Part shown: in pieces, positions 15,868-24,386 of the stretch
How the letters are laid out: each line of letters starts with the position of its first letter
Position numbering within the stretch: the stretch's first letter is position 1
Notes under the pieces: generated by a model
Databases searched by the model: none
What the model was told of the DNA's origin: nothing
What the model saw: only the letters and a program-made list of their open reading frames with translations
Assembly: GCA_910588875.1 (NCBI GenBank)
Contig: CAJURT010000008.1
Span: forward strand, 41,841-105,840
Length of the DNA: 64,000 nucleotides
Origin: an uncultured Lachnospiraceae bacterium
GTDB lineage: Bacteria; Bacillota; Clostridia; Lachnospirales; Lachnospiraceae
Direction: 5' to 3'
Translations under genes and position numbers: made by a program

Positions 15868-16995
15868 TTACTGCATATCAACAATCTGCTGATACAGATC
15901 TGCATATGCGGAAGTGTTGTCTTCCACAACCTTCTTACAAGCCTCCTGCCACGGAGCCTTGTCCGTAACCTCAACCACGTTGCAGCCGTCTGTCTTCAGT
16001 TCCTCAAGAACCTTGTTCTCAGCCTCCTCGGAGATCTGGCGGTTGTACTCGGATGCCAGCTTGGAAGCCTCCATCATAGCATTCTGCTGGTTCTCAGTCA
16101 GCTTATCCCATGCTTCATCGGTGATGATAACCTGGATAGCGCCCAGGGTATGGCCGTCCAGGATCAGGTTGTTGGCAACCTCCGGAAAAGCATTGGACTT
16201 GTAGTTGGCAATCGGCTGCTCAGCGCCGTCCACCACGCCTGTCTGCAGGGCAGAATACAGTTCACCGAAAGCCACAACAGTGGGGGAAGCGCCCAGGCCT
16301 TCCACCATGCCGTTCATGATCGGGTCATTGGACACACGCAGCTTCATGCCCTTCAGATCCTCCAGGCTGTTTACCGGGTTCTTGGTGAAGAAATGGCGGA
16401 AACCTTCCTCGCCGTAGAACAGGCCTCTCACCCCTGTGCCGTTCTCATGGGGCTCAAGCAGGAATTCCGGAGCCAGGTCCGAAGTGGCAAAATTCCAGAA
16501 ATGGTTCCGATCCACAAAGGTATAGGGAATGGACAGCAGCATGGACTTCTCACCGCCGTAGCTGGTCAGGGCAAAGGCAGAAATACGGGACATATCGATG
16601 GTGCCGCCGCCACCTAACATGGTATCCAGCACGTCGTTCTCAGAACCCAGGACACCGGAAGCCTGCAAATCAATCGTGATCGAACCTCCGGAAAGTTCCT
16701 CAACCTTCTCCTTGAAAAAGGAATCGGTCTGCCCTACAATCGTATCCAGCGGGTTAACCTCCGCATATACCAGGGTCACTGCCGGATCATTGGCTGCCGC
16801 TGCATCGCCGGCCGCCTCACTGCCGGCATCTGCCGCTGCATCTGCCTCTGTCTCTCCCTCTCCGGCTGCCGGTGCTTCCGACGCTGCGGGAGCCGCAGTA
16901 GTAGCCGGAGCCTCCGGCTCCTTCAGCCCGCATCCGGACAGAGACGCCACAACCATGGCCGCACACAGTGCTGTGCCAATCCATCTTTTTTTCAT
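15868..16995 (-). CDS. dctP: TRAP transporter substrate-binding lipoprotein (DctP)
   Basis: Solute receptor that hands ligand to DctQM. 375 residues: signal peptide with lipobox LSGC (Cys about 22), an Ala/Pro/Glu-rich flexible linker (about 25-75), then a DctP domain. The ligand-binding Arg lies in LKGMKLRVSNDP, and GELYSALQTGVVDGAEQP is the family signature. It is the first gene after a strong promoter and is followed by a stable hairpin, a layout that gives excess receptor over permease. Start ATG 16995 has AGGAGG upstream. Kinase and regulator genes are immediately upstream. Confidence 0.95.
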   Translation of the reverse strand: MKKRWIGTALCAAMVVASLSGCGLKEPEAPATTAAPAASEAPAAGEGETEADAAADAGSEAAGDAAAANDPAVTLVYAEVNPLDTIVGQTDSFFKEKVEELSGGSITIDLQASGVLGSENDVLDTMLGGGGTIDMSRISAFALTSYGGEKSMLLSIPYTFVDRNHFWNFATSDLAPEFLLEPHENGTGVRGLFYGEEGFRHFFTKNPVNSLEDLKGMKLRVSNDPIMNGMVEGLGASPTVVAFGELYSALQTGVVDGAEQPIANYKSNAFPEVANNLILDGHTLGAIQVIITDEAWDKLTENQQNAMMEASKLASEYNRQISEEAENKVLEELKTDGCNVVEVTDKAPWQEACKKVVEDNTSAYADLYQQIVDMQ

Positions 16996-17080
16996 AAAAC
17001 ATTTCCTCCTTATGATTTTTATGAAACGCCCTGCACTTTCCCCGGAAAATATCCCCTTGGAAAATCCAGGATATAGTTTC

Positions 17081-17108
17081 ATTATATACCATAGTTATCG
17101 GAATGCAA
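17081..17108 (-). promoter_or_regulatory. Promoter of dctPQM
   Basis: Minus-strand TTGCAT (17103-17108), 16-bp spacer, TATAAT (17081-17086), about 85 bp upstream of dctP and downstream of the response regulator, which is its likely controller. Confidence 0.75.
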
Positions 17109-17172
17109 ATAGTAAATTTTTGTGAATCATAGTAGGATTTTAACTTTTTGCCCAAAATTATTTATACATATC

Positions 17173-17982
17173 CTACAAAGGATTCTCCGGTTCCTGTTTC
17201 CCACGGAAAATCTGGGCACGGTATTCCGTAGGGCTCACCCCTGTAACCCGCCGGAAAACCTTTGTAAAGTAATTGGAATCCCCATAGCCTACCGCCTTCC
17301 CAATCTCCTTCACGTTCACCATGGGATCCTCCAGCAGCCTTTTCGCCACCCCCACCCGGTATTCCGTCAGGTAAGAAGTAAAATTCCTGCCAAAACACTG
17401 TTTGAACAGCTTGCTGAAATAGGCCTCCGAGTAATTCATGGTCCGTGCCAGATCCTGCATGGAGATATCATAGACATAGTTTTCACAGATATATTCTTCA
17501 ATCGTCTCCTTTACCCCTGACAAACGGGAATTTTCATATTCGTCCGAAACCTGGGCATTGTAAGAAAAATCAGCCCCATCTGTTTCCGTCATATATTCTT
17601 TTGCCTGTTCGCCGGTCTGCCGGATGGCTTCTTCCACCACCAGCATCAGTTCCTTTTCCTCATACGGCTTTAAAAGATAATCCAGTGCCCGCACCGTAAT
17701 CGCCTTCCTGGCATAGGCAAACTCATCAAAGGCTGTCAAAAAAATAATGCAGCACTTTTTATCCTTTGCCCGGATCCTCTCTGCTGCCTCTATCCCATTA
17801 ATCCCCGGCATTTCAATATCCAGGATTGCAATCTGTATCTTCTGCTCTTCATAAACCTGCAGAGCCTCCCGGCCATTCTCCGCCTGGAAAATGGCACATC
17901 TTCCCTTTAAGTTTTTATTCAGGGTCTTGCAAAGCACTGCCCTCTCAAGCATTTCATCATCTGCAACCAATATCCGAACCAT
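17173..17982 (-). CDS. Response regulator with AraC-type DNA-binding domain (YesN-like)
   Basis: 269 residues. Receiver domain (about 1-120) has the acidic pocket VADDE, phospho-acceptor Asp in AILDIEMPG, the Thr switch in IIFLTAFD and Lys in LLKPYEEKE. A short linker is followed by two AraC helix-turn-helix units (about 165-262), including YFSKLFKQCFGRNFTSYLTEYRV and AVGYGDSNYFTKVFRR. It sits 32 bp downstream of its kinase and directly before dctPQM, so it most likely activates TRAP transporter expression. AAGGAG precedes the ATG. Confidence 0.95.
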   Translation of the reverse strand: MVRILVADDEMLERAVLCKTLNKNLKGRCAIFQAENGREALQVYEEQKIQIAILDIEMPGINGIEAAERIRAKDKKCCIIFLTAFDEFAYARKAITVRALDYLLKPYEEKELMLVVEEAIRQTGEQAKEYMTETDGADFSYNAQVSDEYENSRLSGVKETIEEYICENYVYDISMQDLARTMNYSEAYFSKLFKQCFGRNFTSYLTEYRVGVAKRLLEDPMVNVKEIGKAVGYGDSNYFTKVFRRVTGVSPTEYRAQIFRGKQEPENPL

Positions 17983-18014
17983 GGCACTCCTTTCCCCGGT
18001 ATCCCTATTCTTGC

Positions 18015-19505
18015 TTACTGCCTCTTCCCGCCCTGCGGAATGCGGATCTGTATCACGGTCCCCCGCTGCTTTTCCCCATAAATCTTCACTTCGCCCTCCG
18101 GATACATGGTATGGATCCTCTGGCAGATGTTCCCCAGCCCAATCCCTATTTTCGATGTATGTTTGTTCTCAATAGCCTCCTGGAGCTGCTGCCTGGTTTC
18201 CCTCTCCATACCGACGCCGGTATCCGCCACAGACACCACCAGCATGCTGCCCTGCTCCCAAATCCGCAGAAAAACCCTGCCTCCCTGTTCTTTTTTTGAG
18301 ACTCCGTGGACAATGGCATTCTCCACCAATGGCTGCAGGGTAAATGCCGGTATCTGCACGGAACCCTCATCCACCTTAAGGCAGCTGCCATACCGGATCC
18401 GGTTTCCGAATCTCATCTTTTGGATATACATATAATCCTGCACTACCTTCAGTTCCCGCTCCAGCGCCACCACCTGCTCCGTGGTCTTTAGGTTGTAGCG
18501 GAACAGGTTGCTCATGCTGGTAATCATCCGCTCTGTGGTGGATGCGTCTTCCAGCTTAGCCATACAGGCAATGATATTCAAGGTATTAAAGAGGAAATGT
18601 GGATTGATCTGGCTCTTTAAAAGATCCAGCCGCGCCGCTTCCAGCCGTTTCTCCATCTCCATTTTCTCCATGGCCTCCTTGTGGAGAAGATCTGAAATCT
18701 CATGGTTTTTCACCAATGTATGAATATAGCCCTCTGTGGCATGTTTCATCCGGTTGAACGCCTGAACCATCTCCCCCATCTCATCCCGGTTCTCCACCGC
18801 CAAATCCCCACCGCTAAAATCATTCACTGCTATTTTTCTGGTGGCATCCGCCAGCATTTCCATGGGATCCACCACTGCATGGGACAAAAGCCTGGTCAGA
18901 AAAACCATAGCCCCAATCATAGCCAAAGAAAGCACCAGGATCAGATACGGCATCCGGTAAAAAAAGGGCACCTGCCGCTGGTAGCTGGCATCTCCGGCCA
19001 CCATAGTCAGCTGCAAAAGCTGGCGGGCGTATGTCTGTAAGTATTCCTGCATGGAATATACCCGGTAAAGGCTGGTGATGTAGTCTTCCCCCTCTGTGTC
19101 CCTTTTTAATATCCCGTCCCGGGAGGCACAATAATTTTCATAGGCATTGCGGATGTTCCAGGTCCTGGCATATCTGACGGAGCCGATTTCCTGATAATCA
19201 AAGGGCAGCTGCCCCAGGCTATCTTCCGACTTTTTGCATGCCTCCTGATACTGCTTTTCATTTTCTGGGGTCCGGTTCCGGATATAATCCCCAAAAGCAC
19301 GGGATTCCCTTTCCATTGCTTCCTGAAAATTATAGCATCTGGAATTGCCGTCCAAAATCCGGTTGAAATTCCCTACCGCAAAATCCATCAGCAAAAAGCT
19401 GAACAGGGCAGACACGCCGATTACCAGAATCACCAGGCAGAGATAAATCCCCAGTTTTTTCTTTAAAGAAATCCCCAGCCACAATTCCTTCCCGTATTGA
19501 TACAT
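18015..19505 (-). CDS. Sensor histidine kinase (YesM/LytS-like)
   Basis: 496 residues. Transmembrane helix about 13-36, extracytoplasmic sensing domain about 37-185, second helix about 188-210, HAMP linker about 211-265, then His_kinase with phospho-acceptor His in INPHFLFNTL and an HATPase domain with N-box LQPLVENAIVHG and G-box VADTGVGM. It pairs with the response regulator 32 bp downstream. The sensing domain is helical and of no family I recognise; it may contact the TRAP receptor or its ligand. Confidence 0.94.
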   Translation of the reverse strand: MYQYGKELWLGISLKKKLGIYLCLVILVIGVSALFSFLLMDFAVGNFNRILDGNSRCYNFQEAMERESRAFGDYIRNRTPENEKQYQEACKKSEDSLGQLPFDYQEIGSVRYARTWNIRNAYENYCASRDGILKRDTEGEDYITSLYRVYSMQEYLQTYARQLLQLTMVAGDASYQRQVPFFYRMPYLILVLSLAMIGAMVFLTRLLSHAVVDPMEMLADATRKIAVNDFSGGDLAVENRDEMGEMVQAFNRMKHATEGYIHTLVKNHEISDLLHKEAMEKMEMEKRLEAARLDLLKSQINPHFLFNTLNIIACMAKLEDASTTERMITSMSNLFRYNLKTTEQVVALERELKVVQDYMYIQKMRFGNRIRYGSCLKVDEGSVQIPAFTLQPLVENAIVHGVSKKEQGGRVFLRIWEQGSMLVVSVADTGVGMERETRQQLQEAIENKHTSKIGIGLGNICQRIHTMYPEGEVKIYGEKQRGTVIQIRIPQGGKRQ

Positions 19506-19577
19506 TGCCCACCGTCCTTATCCTGCCCAGTCTCCCGCTTCCCTGTTATTTTAGCATGGATTCCGGCAGGAGACAAC

Positions 19578-19614
19578 AGCAAAAGAGCCAGGTTTGTCCC
19601 CTGGCTCTTTTGCT
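19578..19614 (-). terminator. Terminator of the SH3/NlpC gene
   Basis: A 15-bp perfect stem (19578-19592 with 19600-19614), 7-nt loop, ending in a TTTT-rich arm. The stem is nearly symmetric and lies between the tandem units at 19505 and 19618. Confidence 0.85.
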
Positions 19615-19617
19615 GCC

Positions 19618-21270
19618 CTAATTTAAAACCCTTCTTATGGTCTTCGGATTCCGGTAATTCCAGGTTGAAATCTTGATTCCGCTCCGCCGGCTGGCCGCAT
19701 GGACAATCTGCCCATTGCCAATGTACATGGCCACATGGTTAACCACACCGCTGCTGTTTGTGTAGAAGATCAGATCTCCCGGCAGCATTTCACTGGAGTT
19801 GACGGCACGCCCTACCTTGGCCTGTTCCCTGGAAGTACGGGGGAGGGACACCCCTGCAGCGTTCCGCATGACATACTGCACAAAGCCAGAGCAGTCTGCA
19901 CCGGTATTCGGGTTCGTTCCGCCCCAGACGTAACGGTTCCCCACAAACTGCAGGCCGTAATTTACCACCTTGCTGCGCAATGCCGCCTGCTGGTTCGCCC
20001 GTTCCTCCACCGGAGAGAACTTAATCGCCTCTGTCAAAGCATACCGCACCTCTACATTGTTATCCCTGGTGGCAATAAATGCCTTATCTGAGGGCTCACC
20101 ATCCTCTCCGTCCCCGGTATCCAGTTCAATCTGGATCCAGCCATCCAGCTGATCCAGCACCGTATAGCGGTCCTCCTTGGAAATCTGCGTCCAGATCTTG
20201 GCGGTAGTGCTTGGTTCCGAACGCACGTTCAGCCTGTCCGTGTTGACAATGGCCATCAATGTGGCAGACTCCAGAGCCAGATCCCTGGCCTCCTGTCCAA
20301 CCGCCACAAATTCAGGGTCTGCCGTCACATATCCGGTAATTGCCCCGGATTTCACCTTATACCAGCCGTCTTGGGTCTCCAGGATCTCCCCCGCCGCCCT
20401 GCCGGGGAATTTACCGATCACATTGGTGTCGTCCTCCGTGCTCGGGCTGTTGCGGATATTCAGATAATTGTCAACCTTGGATATCACCAGATGATCGTAC
20501 TGGTTAAGCGCCATGGCCCGCAAATCCAGCTTCCTTGCCTCGTTCAAGGCATACTTCACCGTCACATACTCACTGGAAACGTAGCCCTCCTCAATCCGGA
20601 TCCAGCCGTCAAGTTCCTCCAGAACCGGGTAACGCTCATAGATCAGGGCCTGGGCCACCACATTCGCGGCATCCTCCATATTGGGCTCGGAACGTATGTT
20701 CAGCTTCTCGGTATTGACCTCTGCCATCTGTTCCACATGCTCTAAAGCTTCCTGGCGCGCCTCCGGGCCACTGAGAATATACCGGTTATGGACATACCCC
20801 TCAATCCCCCCTGAGGTGATATGGCTCCACTCCCCTTCTGTTTCCAGGACTTCGCAGGCACTGTTCTGCTGCAATTTCCCAATAATCTTGCCATTGGACC
20901 CCGGCGCTTCCCTGACGTTTAGGTATCCTGCCACCTGAACCAGCCCAAGATTCCCGTAGGAATCCACCACGGCCTGTTTTTCCTGCAAAATGCGCTGGCG
21001 CTCAACCTCCTCTGCAGACAAAGTGGATTCTATTGCTACCATAATTTCGGAAGAAGGCTCCTCCAGATTGGAGGCGGCCGCCTCCTGCTCCTTGTCTGCC
21101 TTGTGGCGGCTGCTGACGGCACAGGCCAGGACTGCGGCCACTGACACAGCGGCAATCGCAGAGATGACAACCCTCCGGTTTTGATATATAGGAAGCCTCT
21201 TTCTTTTCCGGCGTGATTTATTCAGGACACGCATATAGTCCTTGCTGTTATAGTTTCTCTTATCTGGCAT
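19618..21270 (-). CDS. Four-SH3-domain NlpC/P60 peptidoglycan endopeptidase
   Basis: 550-residue wall hydrolase. A basic cytoplasmic N-terminus and one membrane anchor (about 33-52) are followed by bacterial SH3 modules at about 108-165 (YLNVREAPG), 180-240 (KLNIRSEPN), 262-325 (YLNIRNSPS) and 338-420 (RLNVRSEPS). The C-terminal NlpC/P60 domain (about 430-548) has catalytic Cys in ADCSGF, His in VNHVAMY and His in IVHAA. SH3 modules usually hold the enzyme on peptide stems. AAGGAG lies 8 nt before the ATG. The promoter and leader carry the unusual dyad described separately. The catalytic domain closely resembles that of the gene at 2046-3065. Confidence 0.95.
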   Translation of the reverse strand: MPDKRNYNSKDYMRVLNKSRRKRKRLPIYQNRRVVISAIAAVSVAAVLACAVSSRHKADKEQEAAASNLEEPSSEIMVAIESTLSAEEVERQRILQEKQAVVDSYGNLGLVQVAGYLNVREAPGSNGKIIGKLQQNSACEVLETEGEWSHITSGGIEGYVHNRYILSGPEARQEALEHVEQMAEVNTEKLNIRSEPNMEDAANVVAQALIYERYPVLEELDGWIRIEEGYVSSEYVTVKYALNEARKLDLRAMALNQYDHLVISKVDNYLNIRNSPSTEDDTNVIGKFPGRAAGEILETQDGWYKVKSGAITGYVTADPEFVAVGQEARDLALESATLMAIVNTDRLNVRSEPSTTAKIWTQISKEDRYTVLDQLDGWIQIELDTGDGEDGEPSDKAFIATRDNNVEVRYALTEAIKFSPVEERANQQAALRSKVVNYGLQFVGNRYVWGGTNPNTGADCSGFVQYVMRNAAGVSLPRTSREQAKVGRAVNSSEMLPGDLIFYTNSSGVVNHVAMYIGNGQIVHAASRRSGIKISTWNYRNPKTIRRVLN

Positions 21271-21289
21271 ATTGTGATCTCCTTATGTG

Positions 21290-21337
21290 GAGATTATAGG
21301 ATATCCTCTGGACCCAGACCGGCAATGCTATAATCTC
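21290..21337 (-). other. Leader stem-loop before the SH3/NlpC start
   Basis: The minus-strand leader contains GAGATTATAG (21337-21328) and its exact complement CTATAATCTC (21299-21290), a 10-bp stem ending about 7 nt before the AAGGAG. An inner TCTGG/CCAGA pair sits in the loop. Confidence 0.65.
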
Positions 21338-21350
21338 GACAGCGATTATA
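21329..21350 (-). promoter_or_regulatory. Extended -10 promoter embedded in a 22-bp dyad
   Basis: The dyad is TATAATC-N8-GATTATA. Read on the minus strand it provides TGG-TATAAT (extended -10) for the SH3/NlpC gene; no good -35 exists. A near-identical 22-bp element lies at 63580-63601. Confidence 0.7.
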
Positions 21351-21439
21351 CCATATATTTTTCCACTTTTCGATACTGAATAACAGAAAATTTATTAAAA
21401 TTCTGTTACATCCCGGTTCAGGCTGCCGTCTGTCCCGTA

Positions 21440-21967
21440 TTATCCCACCAAAAGGCCGAGTATCGCTGCAATCAAAATCGTTTTCGGGATGGACAATTTA
21501 GCCTTGACCAGCAATATCCCGCTGACGATTGCAATCCCAACCAAATTCCAGGCAATCCCCCTGCCTGGGATGTAAGTTGTAATCCCCAGGGTCACTGCAG
21601 CCGCCATCAGCATCCCCATGCTGGCCGGCCTCACACCGCGCATGGCGCTTTCCAGGTATGGATTGTCCTTCAGCCGGAAAATAAAGTGGGCCGCCGCCAT
21701 GGAAAGAGTCAGCGAAGGCATCATCACCCCTAAACTGGCACAAAGGGCGCCTGCCATCCCTGCCGTCCGCAGCCCCACGAAGGTGGCACAATTAATCCCC
21801 AAAGATCCTGGCGTCATCTCCGCCACTGCCACAATATCCATCACCTCCTCTGCCGTCATCCATCCATACCGCAAAACCTCATCATTGATGACCGGTATCA
21901 TTGTCATGCCGCCAAAACTGCAAAACCCGATTTTCATAAAGGACAAAAACAGCCTAAGACAGGTCAT
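21440..21967 (-). CDS. Chromate transporter half-protein (CHR family), second of pair
   Basis: A 175-residue short-chain CHR protein with one CHR domain of about six helices. FMKIGFCSFGGMTMIPVI at the N-terminus carries the family FGG motif, and MTPGSLGINCATFVG is the second signature. It overlaps the upstream half-gene by 14 bp. Short CHR proteins act as heterodimers in antiparallel orientation. Start ATG 21967 has GGGGGAG 7 nt upstream. The transported ion may be chromate or another oxyanion. Confidence 0.9.
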   Translation of the reverse strand: MTCLRLFLSFMKIGFCSFGGMTMIPVINDEVLRYGWMTAEEVMDIVAVAEMTPGSLGINCATFVGLRTAGMAGALCASLGVMMPSLTLSMAAAHFIFRLKDNPYLESAMRGVRPASMGMLMAAAVTLGITTYIPGRGIAWNLVGIAIVSGILLVKAKLSIPKTILIAAILGLLVG

Positions 21968-22511
21968 CCCCAATCTCCCCCTTCCATATCAGAAGACCCG
22001 CAACCAATGCCGCCAGCACCAAAATCAGCTTATTCAACCCTGTCACGGCACAGACAACAAAGGAAATTGCCAGGATCACATATGCAGGCCGCCCTTTGAC
22101 TGCCGTTTTTTTCAATTTGAGGCAGGCGCTGACGATAATGGGCACCACCACACTGCGGACCCCATTGAGCACCTTGGCCACATAGATATTGTCCCGCAGG
22201 GAAGAATAAAAAAATGTCACTGCCGCGATTGCCGCCAGTGCCGGAAGCGACAGGCCTACCGCCGCCGCAACTCCCCCGGCAACCCCCTCCATGGCATAGC
22301 CGCAGAACACGGACATATTGATAATCATAACCCCCGGGAAGGACTTCGCTAAGGACATGAAGTCTACCACCTGTTCTTCATCCATCCATCCTCTTTTATC
22401 CACAAATTCATTCTGCATCTGGGCAATGATGCTCCAGCCGCCGCCAAAGGTAAACAATCCTATTTTGGCCATAACATAAAATATTTCCAAAAGCCTTTTG
22501 TACCTTTTCAT
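21954..22511 (-). CDS. Chromate transporter half-protein (CHR family), first of pair
   Basis: A 185-residue short-chain CHR protein: VMAKIGLFTFGGGWSIIAQM near the N-terminus and LAKSFPGVMIINMSVFCG as second signature. ATG 22511 was chosen because the inferred transcription start (about 22537) would leave the earlier ATG at 22535 leaderless, and GCAGG lies 7 nt upstream of 22511. Forms a bicistronic unit with the next half-gene, by a 14-bp overlap. Confidence 0.88.
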   Translation of the reverse strand: MKRYKRLLEIFYVMAKIGLFTFGGGWSIIAQMQNEFVDKRGWMDEEQVVDFMSLAKSFPGVMIINMSVFCGYAMEGVAGGVAAAVGLSLPALAAIAAVTFFYSSLRDNIYVAKVLNGVRSVVVPIIVSACLKLKKTAVKGRPAYVILAISFVVCAVTGLNKLILVLAALVAGLLIWKGEIGDDLS

Positions 22512-22543
22512 AATAAGACCTGCTTTCTTATCCATCTTTGTCA

Positions 22544-22572
22544 ATCTTAATATGTTTTTATCATGCGGTCAA
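22544..22572 (-). promoter_or_regulatory. Promoter of the CHR pair
   Basis: Minus-strand TTGACC (22567-22572), 17-bp spacer, TAAGAT (22544-22549). Confidence 0.65.
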
Positions 22573-22765
22573 ATAGCAAAATCCTATATCTGTCATAGAT
22601 TTCACAAAATATTCACAGTTTAGCGTAAATTTAATAAAAAATCAATAGTTTTTTCCCTCCGTTTGTAGTAAACTCTTGTTTGCAGCTGTTATTTCCCCGG
22701 CCCTTCATGGTTTGCCGGAGGAAATGGCATGATTTCAATTTTCACAAGAGGAGTGATTGGCAATT

Positions 22766-23593
22766 ATGAAAAAAACATTGTTAGCTATGGCCGTCCTTGC
22801 CATGGCACTCGGTGCAACCGGGTGTTCTTCTGATAAGGGTGGCGAGACTGCAGCAACTACGGTGGCTGAATCCACGACTGCAGCCACACAGGCCTCCGAG
22901 AGCGCGGAGACAGAAGAAACGGAAGAAGAGGTGGAGGAGGAATCCATGACCGGGGTGATCACCGGAATCAACGGCGATATCCTGACAGTCCTGAGCGATG
23001 ACGACGGCAGCGAAAAAGACTATGACCTGTCCAAAGCCGAGATCACCCAGGAATTCCCCTTTGCGGAAGGCGACCTTGTGGAGATCATGTTCCCCTATGA
23101 GACTACTGAGGATCCGGTTCCCGCGATCTCCATAGAAGTCCTGGAATCTGTAATCGCCCAAAACAGCGATCCCACAGCCGTCGGTACCGTAACGGAGGCA
23201 AATGAAACCACCCTCACCCTGGAAATGGAGGAGGGAGACAGTTACACCATTAGCATCGCCAATGCCTATGTGGTAGCAGCTGACGGCATTGCTGCCGGAA
23301 AGGAAGCCACTGTCACCTATATCGGCGACCTGGATGACGAGGCCATGGCCGTCAAAGTTGTCATGGAAGATTCCTATGACACCGAGGAGGCAAAACTCAA
23401 CGCATTTGTGGGCAAGGTTGTCCAGTCCGAGGAGAATAATATTGTGCTGGAAGCTGCCAATGAGGATTTTTATACCTTTGTCTCGGATGACATGGACTTT
23501 ACACAGTATAATGCAGGCGACACCCTCCAGATCTTCTACACCGGCACGATCACAGACAAAGAGATCACTGCCGACAAGGTGGAGAAAAAGTAA
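22766..23593 (+). CDS. Lipoprotein with three ~65-residue beta repeats
   Basis: 275 residues. Signal peptide with lipobox ATGC (Cys about 20), a Thr/Ser/Glu linker (about 22-60), then three diverged repeats starting MTGVITGINGDILTV, AVGTVTEANETTLTL and FVGKVVQSEENNIVL, each ending with a strand containing the next charged loop. The repeats look like small OB- or SH3-like barrels. Highly acidic overall, suggesting an extracellular or surface role. Not recognised beyond that. GAGGAG lies 12 nt before the ATG, a long spacing; a TTG at 22757 is too close to the same site. The upstream leader holds an imperfect stem (about 22691-22725). Confidence 0.82.
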   Translation: MKKTLLAMAVLAMALGATGCSSDKGGETAATTVAESTTAATQASESAETEETEEEVEEESMTGVITGINGDILTVLSDDDGSEKDYDLSKAEITQEFPFAEGDLVEIMFPYETTEDPVPAISIEVLESVIAQNSDPTAVGTVTEANETTLTLEMEEGDSYTISIANAYVVAADGIAAGKEATVTYIGDLDDEAMAVKVVMEDSYDTEEAKLNAFVGKVVQSEENNIVLEAANEDFYTFVSDDMDFTQYNAGDTLQIFYTGTITDKEITADKVEKK

Positions 23594-23609
23594 AACAGGA
23601 TAAAAGACC

Positions 23610-23645
23610 AAAAAAGGCAGCCCTTTTATAAAGGCTGTCTTTTTT
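23610..23645. terminator. Bidirectional terminator between the lipoprotein and cytidylate kinase-like genes
   Basis: AAAAAAGGCAGCC (23610-23622) pairs with GGCTGTCTTTTTT (23633-23645); T-rich on both strands, between convergent genes. Confidence 0.92.
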
Positions 23646-23656
23646 GATGTACGCTT

Positions 23657-24307
23657 TTATTCTCCGATCTCGTATCCCACCATCCGGATATACATCTTTA
23701 TCAAATCAACGATCTGGTCAAGTTCCAGCCGGCTGGCATTGATCGGAAGATCATAATTCCCCACATCTTCCCATTCTTTCCCGGTAAAATAGTGGTGGTA
23801 TTCCCGGCGCTGCTTCGTAATGCGGTTCAGCTTCGCTAACGCTTCCTTGGTATCCGTTATCCCGTCCACTTCCATTGTCCTGCGGATACAGGTATCCACA
23901 TCCGCATAGACAAAGATCTTGATCAGATCCTCCTTGCCCGCTGACTCCAGCACAAAATCCGCACACCGTCCCACAATCACGCAGGACTCTGTATTCGCCA
24001 GTTCCCGGATAACCTCAGACTGAAACTTAAAGAGATTCTCCGGGGAGGTTACATCTCCCGTGGTCTTGGGGGCCCCTGTGGGTGCATGGCGCATCCCCCC
24101 CACAATCCGGCGCAGCAGGTTGTTGCCCGCCTTCTCATCCGCCAGCCGGAAATACTGCTCCCCCACCGCGCTTCTTTCCGCTGTCATGCTGAGGATCTCA
24201 TCATCATAAAAGGGGATCCCCAGTTCTTCTGCCAGCTTCTTCCCCACGATCCGCCCCCCGCTGCCGTACTGCCTCTCGATAGTAATCACCAGCTTGCTTT
24301 TTACCAT
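23657..24307 (-). CDS. Cytidylate kinase-like family protein
   Basis: 216 residues, PF13189-type. The P-loop lies in ITIERQYGSGGRIVGKKLA, followed by PFYDDEIL; a second conserved segment is CVIVGRCADFVL. This is the cytidylate-kinase-2 family, distinct from Cmk; its substrate is not firmly known. Start ATG 24307 has GGAGG 7 nt upstream; the frame opens 16 codons earlier with no signal. Monocistronic, between its own promoter and the shared terminator. Confidence 0.88.
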   Translation of the reverse strand: MVKSKLVITIERQYGSGGRIVGKKLAEELGIPFYDDEILSMTAERSAVGEQYFRLADEKAGNNLLRRIVGGMRHAPTGAPKTTGDVTSPENLFKFQSEVIRELANTESCVIVGRCADFVLESAGKEDLIKIFVYADVDTCIRRTMEVDGITDTKEALAKLNRITKQRREYHHYFTGKEWEDVGNYDLPINASRLELDQIVDLIKMYIRMVGYEIGE

Positions 24308-24343
24308 AAGATAGCCTCCTTCCCTGAAGGGTTGTTTTCTTTT

Positions 24344-24372
24344 ATCATACCACAAAACGGAAGGAGATGCAA
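24344..24372 (-). promoter_or_regulatory. Promoter of the cytidylate kinase-like gene
   Basis: Minus-strand TTGCAT (24367-24372), 17-bp spacer, TATGAT (24344-24349). Confidence 0.7.
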
Positions 24373-24386
24373 AAAAGTTTCTGCCC

